A stretch of DNA of 64,000 nucleotides from Cryptosporangium aurantiacum. GTDB lineage: Bacteria > Actinomycetota > Actinomycetes > Mycobacteriales > Cryptosporangiaceae. Below the pieces are notes generated by a model. It was given only the letters and a program-made list of their open reading frames with translations. It had not been told where the DNA came from and did no database searches. Every line of letters begins with the position of its first letter. Within the stretch, counting starts at the first letter, position 1. The stretch spans positions 1,364,001-1,428,000 of the forward strand of contig NZ_FRCS01000001.1 in NCBI RefSeq assembly GCF_900143005.1, in the 5' to 3' direction. Below, one piece after another: positions 46,491 to 53,830 of the stretch. The position numbers and the translations under genes are program-made.

Positions 46491-47240
46491 ATGGACGAGC
46501 AGGCGTTCCTCGCGGCGTACGACCCGCGCGACTACCCCGCGGTCGCGGTCACGGTGGACGTCGTCGCGCTGACCATCCGCGACGGCGTGCTCCAGGTGCT
46601 GCTGGTCGAACGCGGCGAGGCGCCGTTCGCCGGGCGGCTCGCGCTGCCCGGCGGGTTCGTCGGCGACGAGACGTTGGACGACGCCGCGCTGCGCGAACTC
46701 GCCGAGGAGACCGGTTTGCAGCCCGGAACCGGCGCGCTGTCTCGCGTCCACCTGGAGCAGTTGAAGACCTACGGCGATCCGGGGCGCGACCCGCGGATGC
46801 GGGTCGTGTCGGTGGCCTACCTGGCGTTCGCGCCGAGCCTGCCCGACCCGCGGCCGGGCGGCGACGCGGCGGGCGCGGTGTGGACGCCGGCCGCGACCGC
46901 GGCCGACCTGGCGTTCGACCACGGGCGGATCCTCGCCGAGGGGCTGGAGCGGGCGAGGGCGAAGTTGGAGTACTCACCGCTGGCGACCGCGTTCGTCGGG
47001 CCGGAGTTCACGATCGCGGAGCTGCGCGCGGTCTACGCCGCGGTCTGGGGCGAAGACCTGCATGCGGGCAACTTCCACCGGAAGGTGCTCTCGGTACCGG
47101 GGTTCGTGGAGAGCACCGGGACCACGACCGCGCGCGGCGGCGAGCGGGGCGGGCCCAGGGCCAAGCTCTACCGCGCCGGTGACGCCCGCGTGCTGCACCC
47201 GCCGCTGCTCCGTCCGACCACTGAAGACACCATCCGATAG
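46491..47240 (+). CDS. NrtR-like Nudix-family regulator/hydrolase
   Basis: A 249-aa protein. Residues 20-165 are a Nudix domain, and the full Nudix box G-x5-E-x7-REUxEExGU is present at 54-76, so hydrolysis of a nucleoside diphosphate derivative is possible. Residues about 170-249 look like the winged helix of NrtR (FTIAELRAVYAAVWGEDLHA then NFHRKVLS). Classical NrtR binds ADP-ribose and often has a degenerate box, so this protein may be enzyme, sensor or both. GAAGGA precedes the ATG at 46491. It is followed after 10 bp by the VWA gene, forming a three-gene operon with the PurA-like gene. Confidence 0.8.
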   Translation: MDEQAFLAAYDPRDYPAVAVTVDVVALTIRDGVLQVLLVERGEAPFAGRLALPGGFVGDETLDDAALRELAEETGLQPGTGALSRVHLEQLKTYGDPGRDPRMRVVSVAYLAFAPSLPDPRPGGDAAGAVWTPAATAADLAFDHGRILAEGLERARAKLEYSPLATAFVGPEFTIAELRAVYAAVWGEDLHAGNFHRKVLSVPGFVESTGTTTARGGERGGPRAKLYRAGDARVLHPPLLRPTTEDTIR

Positions 47241-47250
47241 AGGAGAAGCC

Positions 47251-48195
47251 ATGGGAAGTGGACGCTGGTCCAGCGACGTGTACTCGGCCGCCGAGAACTA
47301 CCGGGCGGCCACCGGCCGGAGCGCGTTCGCGTACAGCGACAGCGGCGCCCGGCGCGTCCACCCGAGCCTCGATCCGCGCGGCGTCACCGCGCGGGAGAGC
47401 CGGGACAGCGACGAGCACCCGCGGAGCACGCCGATCGCGGTGCTGTTCGACGTCACCGGCTCGATGGGCGCGGTGCCGAGGGTGCTGCAGACCAAGTTGC
47501 CGCAGCTGCTCGGGTTACTGCTGCGCAAGGCGTACGTACCCGACCCGCAGATCCTGTTCGGAGCGGTCGGGGACGCGACCTGTGACCGGGTCCCGCTCCA
47601 GATCGGTCAGTACGAGTCCGACAACCGGATGGACGAGCAGCTGGAGAACATCGTCCTGGAGGGCGGCGGCGGGGGGCAGCGGCACGAATCCTACGAGCTG
47701 GCGATGTACTTTCTGGCCCGGCACACCGACACCGACGCGGCCCGGCGCGGACGGAAGGGTTACGTGTTCCTGATCGGGGACGAGCTGCCGTACCGCGCGG
47801 TGAAGGCTGCCGAGGTCCGCTCGGTGATCGGTGATCCGCTCGCCGAGAACATCCCGGTGGAGGCGATCGTCGCCGAGCTGCGCCGGCGGAACCACGTCTA
47901 CTACATCCTGCCCACCGGGTCGTACTACTCCGGTGACCAGGACATCCTGCGGCGCTGGCGGCAGCTGCTCGGCGAGAACGTACTCGAGCTGGACGACCTG
48001 GACGCGGTCTGCGAGACGATCGCGCTGACGATCGGCCTCACCGAGGACACCGTCGACCTGGACGAGGGCCTCGCCGACCTGAGCGACGTGGGTTCAGCGG
48101 CGGGCGCGACCGTGGGGAGGGCCCTGACACCGCTGGCACGCCGGGGACGGCCCGCGCTGCCGCCCGGCCGGGGCCCCGGGATCGTGCGCCTGTGA
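47251..48195 (+). CDS. VWA-like protein between Nudix regulator and PurA-like gene
   Basis: A 314-aa protein with a strong ribosome site (GAGGAGAAG). A VWA-type fold begins at residue 61 with TPIAVLFDVTGSMGAVPRVL; Asp67 and the DxTGS pattern form the metal site. Later blocks are LFGAVGDATCDRVPLQIGQY and RKGYVFLIGDELPYRAVK, typical of the Rossmann-like VWA core. The C-terminal 50 residues are a Pro/Arg tail. No other domain is visible. It overlaps the PurA-like gene by 4 bp, so the two proteins likely act together. Confidence 0.75.
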   Translation: MGSGRWSSDVYSAAENYRAATGRSAFAYSDSGARRVHPSLDPRGVTARESRDSDEHPRSTPIAVLFDVTGSMGAVPRVLQTKLPQLLGLLLRKAYVPDPQILFGAVGDATCDRVPLQIGQYESDNRMDEQLENIVLEGGGGGQRHESYELAMYFLARHTDTDAARRGRKGYVFLIGDELPYRAVKAAEVRSVIGDPLAENIPVEAIVAELRRRNHVYYILPTGSYYSGDQDILRRWRQLLGENVLELDDLDAVCETIALTIGLTEDTVDLDEGLADLSDVGSAAGATVGRALTPLARRGRPALPPGRGPGIVRL

Positions 48196-49421
48196 CCCAC
48201 ACGGTCGTCGTCGACCTCGGGTACGGGGACGCGGGCAAAGGCCGGGTCGTCGACCTGCTCTGCGCGGAATCGGACGTCACGGCGGTGGTCCGGTTCAACG
48301 GGGGTGCGCAGGCCGCCCACAACGTCGTACTCGAAGACGGGCGGCACCACACGTTCGCCCAGTTCGGCTCCGGCACGTTCCGGGGCGTCCGGACGCACCT
48401 GTCCCGGTTCGTCGTCGTCGATCCGCTGGCGCTCGCGGCGGAGGCAGCGCACCTGGCGGCGGTCGGGGTGCCCGATCCGTTCGGGCTGCTCACCGTCGAG
48501 GAGGGGGCCCTGCTCGCGACGCCATGGCACCGGGCGGCGAACCGAGCCAGGGAGCAGCGCCGCGGCACCGAGCGGCACGGCAGTTGCGGGCTGGGGGTGG
48601 GGGAGACGGTGGCCTACGCGCTGGCGTACCCCGGCGACGCGCCGCGCGTCGGCGACGTGCGGGACCCCGCGCGGCTCCGGCAGCGGTTGGTCGCGGTCCG
48701 CGACCGGCTGACCGCCTCCGTCGGTCCCCTACCTGCGCCTGCTGTGGACGACGTCCTGAACGTGTTCGCGGCGTTCCGGGACGCCGTCCGGATCGTGGAC
48801 GCCGCGCACCTGGACCGGCTCCTCCGCGCCGGGCCGTGTGTGTTCGAGGGCGCACAGGGTGTGCTGCTCGACGAGTGGTTCGGCTGGCATCCGCACACCA
48901 CGTGGTCGACGACGACGTTCGCGAACGCGGCGGCGTTGCTGGGTGAAGCGCCGGCGCGGCGGCTGGGCGTGGTGCGGACGTACACGACGCGGCACGGCGC
49001 CGGGCCACACGTCACCGCCGATCCGGCGCTGGACGTCCTGCCGGAGCTCCACAACGGGACCGGGGAGTGGCAGGGCGCGTTCCGGCGCGGGCACTTCGAC
49101 GCGGTCGCCCACCGGTACGCGGTCGAGGTGTGCGGCGGGGTGGACGCGCTGGCGGTGACCCACCTGGACGCCCCGGCGCTGGCACCGTCGCTGGGCATCT
49201 GCACGTCGTACCGCGATCTGGACCGCATCCCGGTCGGGCGTCGCGGGGACCTCGCCGGACAGGAGCGGCTCACCACCGCACTCAATCGCACCACCGCAGG
49301 GGAGGTGCACCGCCCCACGGACTGGCCAGGCACGATCGGCGACCTCCTCGGCGCCCCGGTCGTCCTCGCCACCGACGCCCCGACCGGCCGGGCCGCCGCC
49401 GTTGCACCTGCGACGAAGTAG
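48192..49421 (+). CDS. adenylosuccinate synthetase-like (PurA paralogue)
   Basis: A 409-aa PurA-fold protein (GTG start, overlapping the VWA gene). The GTP/catalytic loop reads GYGDAGKGRVVDLL: Asp13 and Lys16 of PurA are kept but the glutamate of GDEGKG is alanine. FNGGAQAAHNVV keeps the catalytic His (His43). FDAVAHRYAVEVCGGVDALA matches the PurA core. However, where PurA has the aspartate-binding loop ending TTGRPRR, this protein has GEWQGAFRR (about 291-299). It may use a different amine or a different nucleotide. It is not the housekeeping purA, which sits elsewhere in actinobacteria. Confidence 0.75.
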   Translation: MTHTVVVDLGYGDAGKGRVVDLLCAESDVTAVVRFNGGAQAAHNVVLEDGRHHTFAQFGSGTFRGVRTHLSRFVVVDPLALAAEAAHLAAVGVPDPFGLLTVEEGALLATPWHRAANRAREQRRGTERHGSCGLGVGETVAYALAYPGDAPRVGDVRDPARLRQRLVAVRDRLTASVGPLPAPAVDDVLNVFAAFRDAVRIVDAAHLDRLLRAGPCVFEGAQGVLLDEWFGWHPHTTWSTTTFANAAALLGEAPARRLGVVRTYTTRHGAGPHVTADPALDVLPELHNGTGEWQGAFRRGHFDAVAHRYAVEVCGGVDALAVTHLDAPALAPSLGICTSYRDLDRIPVGRRGDLAGQERLTTALNRTTAGEVHRPTDWPGTIGDLLGAPVVLATDAPTGRAAAVAPATK

Positions 49422-49487
49422 TCTTCGCGTCCGGCGGGTGGCTCGCGGCGTGGCAGCCTTGGCTCGCACTTCGAGTGGAGGACGTCG

Positions 49488-50897
49488 TTGAGCAACTCCC
49501 TGCCGCTGCCGGGCCGGCCGGGGCCCGCGTCCCGGATCGGGTTGCCGTACCTGTCGCCGGCCGTCCGCGAGTTCCTCACCCGGGAGGCGGGCAGCGCGGG
49601 CGTCCTGCTCGCCGCCACCGTGGCGGCGCTGGTCTGGGCGAACCTGCCCGGCGACAGCTACGAGGCGTTCTGGACGATCACCACCGACGTCCGGGTGGGC
49701 TCCTGGGCGTTGAACCTGGATCTGCGGCACGTCGTGAACGACGCCGCGATGTCGGTCTTCTTCGCGGTCGTCGGTCTGGAGATCAGCCGCGAGATCACGA
49801 TCGGTGAGCTGCGGGACCGCCGCACGGTGATCGTGCCCGCGCTCGGCGCGCTGGGCGGCCTCGCGCTGCCCGCGCTGATCTACATGGCGTTCCAGCACAG
49901 CGGCCCGGCCGCGGCCGGCTGGGGCATCCCGATGTCCACCGACACCGCGTTCCTGGTCGGCGTCCTCGCGCTGTTCGGGCCGCGCTGCCCGGACCAGCTG
50001 CGGCTGTTCCTGCTGACGCTGGCGATCGTGGACGACATCGGCGCGATCACGGTGATGGCGGTGTTCTACAGCGACGGGATCTCGGTCGACGCGCTGCTGG
50101 TCTCGGCGCTGCTCGTCGCCGCGCTGATCGGGCTGCGGGTCGCGCGGGTCTGGCGGCTCACGCCCTACGTGCTGGTGGGGATCGCGCTCTGGGTGGCCGT
50201 CCACGACTCGGGTGTGCACCCGACGCTGGCGGGGGCCCTGCTCGGGCTGATCGTCCCGGCGGCCGCGGTCGATCCCACGCACCGGCAGCGGCTGGCGTAC
50301 TACGGGAGCGCGGTGATCGAGGCCGCCACCCCGGAGCGGGTGCGGCTGGCGAACGCGGCCGCCCGCGCGACGCTCTCCACGAACGAGCGGCTGCAGGACG
50401 CGCTGCACCCGGTCAGTGCCCTCGTCATCCTGCCGCTGTTCGGGCTCGCCAACGCGGGCGTCCCGCTGGATTGGGCGACGCTGAAGGACGCGTCCACGTC
50501 GTCGGTGACGATCGGGGTCGTGGTCGCGTTGGTGGTGGGTAACGCGGTCGGGATCTCGCTCACCGCGGGTATCGCGCTGCGCACCGGGCTGGGTTCGCTG
50601 CCCGGCCGGGTGCGGTACGGGCACCTGATCGGTGGTGCGGTACTGGCCGGAATCGGGTTCACGATCGCGCTGTTCATCACCGACCTCGCGTTCGACGACG
50701 AGGCGCTGCGCCAGCAGGCGAAGATCGGCGTGCTGACCGGCTCTTTGCTGGCCGCGGTGCTCGGCTCGCTGCTCCTGCGCTACCTGGGCGAGCGGCTGCC
50801 GCTCTGTTCGGTCGACGGGCCCGAGGGCCCGCCGCCGCTGCCGTCGGGACCGTGGATCGATCCGACGCTGGTGGCCGCCCGCGTCAGGCGCGAGTGA
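49488..50897 (+). CDS. nhaA: Na+/H+ antiporter NhaA
   Basis: A 469-aa inner-membrane antiporter with about 12 helices. Conserved blocks are GSAGVLLAATVAALVWANLP in helix 1, DAAMSVFFAVVGLEISREI, PMSTDTAFLVGVLALFG and LTLAIVDDIGAITVMAVFY with the paired aspartates that carry the ions. It starts at a TTG with GGAGG 8 nt upstream. Its stop overlaps the convergent DsbA-like gene by 14 bp. Role: pH and sodium homeostasis. Confidence 0.93.
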   Translation: MSNSLPLPGRPGPASRIGLPYLSPAVREFLTREAGSAGVLLAATVAALVWANLPGDSYEAFWTITTDVRVGSWALNLDLRHVVNDAAMSVFFAVVGLEISREITIGELRDRRTVIVPALGALGGLALPALIYMAFQHSGPAAAGWGIPMSTDTAFLVGVLALFGPRCPDQLRLFLLTLAIVDDIGAITVMAVFYSDGISVDALLVSALLVAALIGLRVARVWRLTPYVLVGIALWVAVHDSGVHPTLAGALLGLIVPAAAVDPTHRQRLAYYGSAVIEAATPERVRLANAAARATLSTNERLQDALHPVSALVILPLFGLANAGVPLDWATLKDASTSSVTIGVVVALVVGNAVGISLTAGIALRTGLGSLPGRVRYGHLIGGAVLAGIGFTIALFITDLAFDDEALRQQAKIGVLTGSLLAAVLGSLLLRYLGERLPLCSVDGPEGPPPLPSGPWIDPTLVAARVRRE

Positions 50898-51414
50898 GGC
50901 CGAGGGCGGCGCGCAGCGCGCGGAGCTCCACCCGGCCGGTGTAGAGCCGGCCGTCGTAGACGCTGTCCTCGATGCAGAGCGTCGGTGTGCCGCGGACGCC
51001 GAGCTCGACGCCCGACGCGTAGTCGGCCTCCACGAACCGGCGGCACTGCTGGGCGGCGTCGCCGATCACCGCGCTCGGCGTGCCGACGCCGACCTTCGCG
51101 GCGTACGCCTCGAGGTCACCGTCGGACAGCCGGGCCTGGTGCTTGAACAGGACCGTGTGCATGTCCCAGAAGTGCTCGCCGGACGCCTCGGCGGCCAGCG
51201 CCGCGGTCAGGGCGAACGGGTGCACGGTGAACAGCGGGAAGTGCCGCCACACCAACCGGACCCGCCCCTCCGAGCCGTCGACCAGCTCGCGGAGCACCGG
51301 TGCGGCCGCACCGCAGTACGGGCACTCGAAGTCGCCGTACTCGACCACGGTGATCGGCGCGTCGGGTTTGCCGTAAACGTGGCGATACAGGTCGACGACG
51401 GGGGCCTCGGTCAC
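50884..51414 (-). CDS. DsbA-like thioredoxin-fold protein
   Basis: A 176-aa thioredoxin-fold protein: APITVVEYGDFECPYCGAAA with the CxxC pair Cys31/Cys34, and the cis-proline loop GVRGTPTLCIED. No signal peptide is visible from the chosen GTG at 51414; the ribosome site is weak, so the start is uncertain. In several actinobacteria this domain is fused to the C-terminus of NhaA; here it is a separate gene facing nhaA, which suggests a related function. It lies 23 bp after the AAA ATPase stop on the same strand. Confidence 0.75.
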   Translation of the reverse strand: MTEAPVVDLYRHVYGKPDAPITVVEYGDFECPYCGAAAPVLRELVDGSEGRVRLVWRHFPLFTVHPFALTAALAAEASGEHFWDMHTVLFKHQARLSDGDLEAYAAKVGVGTPSAVIGDAAQQCRRFVEADYASGVELGVRGTPTLCIEDSVYDGRLYTGRVELRALRAALGLTRA

Positions 51415-51437
51415 ACGTTGACGGTAGCTCGCGTCGA

Positions 51438-52937
51438 TCAGGTCGGCCTGCCGAGGAACGGGAAGCCCGGCGGCGGGCGCCGCGCCGGCGCCTGAGCGGC
51501 GCGGACGGCGGTGATCTGGGTGCGCAGGTCCTCCTGGGAGATCGCGGGCGCCGGGGTGCCGGTGCGCGCCTCCCGCATCGCCTTGGCGAGCTGGACGCGG
51601 CGCAGCACTTCCTTGAGGTCGGCGCCGGTCAGGCCTTGGCTGAGCGTCGCGCACTCGGCGATGTCGACGTCGTCGGCGAACATCCGGAAGCCCGGCACCT
51701 CGTGTTCGACGATCAGCTGACGGATCATCTTCGCGAGGATCTGCGCCCGTCCGGTGGCGTCCGGCGCGGGCACCGCGAGCTTGACGTCGAACCGGCCGGA
51801 GCGGATCAGCGACGGGTCGATGCGCTCCGGGAAGTTCGTCGTCGCGACCACGAAGACGTTCGGGTTCGCGTCGACCAGCGAGGTCATCTCCTGCTTGAAG
51901 ATGCCTGCCACCGAGTTGATCGCCTGGCTCGCCGCGTCGCCGCCCTCACCGGCGTAACCGATGATCGTGTCGAACTCGTCGAACAGCATCACGGTCGGCT
52001 CGGAGTAGCGCCGGGCGTCCCGGAAAATCTGCTTGATGTTGCGCTCCGAGGCGCCGAGCCACTTGTCCAGGATCTCGGTGGTCCGGATCTCCCGGAACCG
52101 CGCGCCGATCTCGTTCGCCAGCGCCCTGGCGAGCATCGTCTTCCCGGTCCCCGGCGGCCCGTAGAACAGCGCACCCTGCGGACGCTGTGCGCCCCACCGC
52201 GCGAGCGCCTGCGGGTGCCGGAACGACGCGGCGATCTCCCGCAGCTGGTTGACGATGTCGTCCAGGCCGCCGACCTGGTCGAGCGTCACCCGGTCCGGCC
52301 CGCCGGAGGTGGCGCTCACCGTGACCGTGCGTCCGGACAGCGCGTCCGGCCCGGTGGCCTCGGCGACGGCGTCCAGGACCAGGCGGCAGAAGCCTTCCAG
52401 GTGGTCGACCGACAGCTCGGCGGCGGGGACCTCGGCGCGGAGGACGACGGTCCGCTCCGCGGTCCGGGCGGTCGCGGTCAGCCCGCTCGTCTCGTCCCGG
52501 ACGCTCGCCTCCGCGGGCGCCGGCGGCTCGGGCGCCGGTTCCGGGGCGTCCTCCGAGGGGTCGAGGCGGCGGGAGACGTTCGCGATCACCGCGCCGACGC
52601 CGTCCACCAGGCGCGTCGCCCAGACGTCACCGGCGTCGACCCGGCGGGACAGGAACACGCCGATCGGGTCGTTGCCGAGCACGGTCACCGGTTTGACCTC
52701 ACCCGGCGTGGTGCCGGTGCGGATGCTGGCGTCCAGATAGACGTCGGCGTCGTCGCGGGTCAGCGTCACCGAGACACCGCGCACCGGCGACGGGAACGCG
52801 GCACCGGAGAGCAGCTCGACGCGCTGCCCGTCGACGGTCGCCAGGATCCGGGCCGCATCAACCACCGTCACCCTGCATCCGGCGTGCGTGAACGTTCGCA
52901 GATCGGGCCGAACCGTATAGGTCGCGTCGGGCTCCAT
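51438..52937 (-). CDS. AAA+ ATPase (Cdc48/FtsH-class core)
   Basis: A 499-aa protein. Residues 1-215 are beta-rich and novel to me, with a Glu/Pro/Ala linker near 135-150. The AAA core follows: VTLDQVGGLDDIVNQLREIA, Walker A YGPPGTGKTMLARALANEIG near 256, Walker B VMLFDEFDTI (DEFD rather than DEID), sensor-1 FVVATTNFPERIDPSLIRSG with the arginine fingers. No protease domain follows, so it is likely an unfoldase or remodeller. The tail is Pro/Arg-rich. It faces the CHAT region divergently, with the broken MpaB-like gene in between. Confidence 0.85.
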   Translation of the reverse strand: MEPDATYTVRPDLRTFTHAGCRVTVVDAARILATVDGQRVELLSGAAFPSPVRGVSVTLTRDDADVYLDASIRTGTTPGEVKPVTVLGNDPIGVFLSRRVDAGDVWATRLVDGVGAVIANVSRRLDPSEDAPEPAPEPPAPAEASVRDETSGLTATARTAERTVVLRAEVPAAELSVDHLEGFCRLVLDAVAEATGPDALSGRTVTVSATSGGPDRVTLDQVGGLDDIVNQLREIAASFRHPQALARWGAQRPQGALFYGPPGTGKTMLARALANEIGARFREIRTTEILDKWLGASERNIKQIFRDARRYSEPTVMLFDEFDTIIGYAGEGGDAASQAINSVAGIFKQEMTSLVDANPNVFVVATTNFPERIDPSLIRSGRFDVKLAVPAPDATGRAQILAKMIRQLIVEHEVPGFRMFADDVDIAECATLSQGLTGADLKEVLRRVQLAKAMREARTGTPAPAISQEDLRTQITAVRAAQAPARRPPPGFPFLGRPT

Positions 52938-52946
52938 CCCTCGTTG

Positions 52947-53761
52947 CTACCCCAGCCCTGCAACCTCTATCCCCGGTGCGCGCCGCGCCGGCGGGAGGTT
53001 GCGGCGGGTGCGGGGCGTGGTCGGGCGGTGACGCGGCGGCAGCAGACGCACGATGCGGCGGCGCGCTGCGAGAGCGACCGGCACCGCCCACCGCACCGCT
53101 GCCGGAGCGTCCGCAAGACCGACCGCCGCCCGAGCCGACGGGGACAGCAGCGTGGCGAACACCGGAACCACCAGCGGCCGAAACGGCCACGGCACGTGGG
53201 CCCGCACCATCGCGAGCGTGCGGGCGCTGGCCCGGCGGCCGGCCTCCGACGGCGCGAACCGGGTGCGCTCGCAGCCGGCCAGGTACGCGGCCTGCGCCGG
53301 GTACGTGCGGGGCAGGTCCGGGACCCCATCCGGCGGCCGAGCTCGGCGTAGAAGACCGCGATCGCCGTCCGCTCGATCTCGGAGATCGGCCGCCAGCCGT
53401 ACCGGTCGAGCCACCGCACGGCGGTCACCGCGAGGGCCGCGAGCGCGTACCGGTTGTCCTCCGTCGTTACCCTGCCGGTGCGGTGACCACGGTTGATGCC
53501 GCGGAGGACGGTTCGCCCGTACGGCGAGTCGAAACCCTCGGCGACCAGGTCACCGAACGCAAGCGACGTGGTCCGGGCCCGTCCGGCCAGCGCGTCGGTG
53601 GGCCCGATTCGCGCCGCCGTACCCGGAACCGCGTAGAGGTGCCAGATGACCAGCTTGCCCGCCGTGCGAAGGTCCCAGGGAAACTCGTGGAAGTACAACA
53701 ATCGGACGATCTCGGCGTGGTCTCTCACGGGGTCGAGAGACCGGATCCGAGCAGCGAGCAT
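52947..53761 (-). pseudogene. frameshifted DUF2236 (MpaB-like) oxygenase
   Basis: Two frames together encode one DUF2236 protein of about 270 aa. The first part (from MLAARIRSLDPVRDHAEIVR to AVFYAELGRRMG) stops matching at 53334-53337, where a run of four C on the plus strand would need five. The second frame continues VPDLPRTYPAQAAYLAGCER then TRFAPSEAGRR as the family expects. The conserved haem-ligand region HEFPWDLRTAGKLVIWHLYA near the start is intact. DUF2236 proteins resemble latex-clearing and mycophenolate oxygenases. Either a real recent mutation or a homopolymer sequencing error. Confidence 0.75.
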
Positions 53762-53830
53762 GTTCCGGGGCACCGGCACACGGTAGGGGCGGTTGTCATC
53801 AGTCGGAGTCGTACGGGAACCGGGGGGCTC

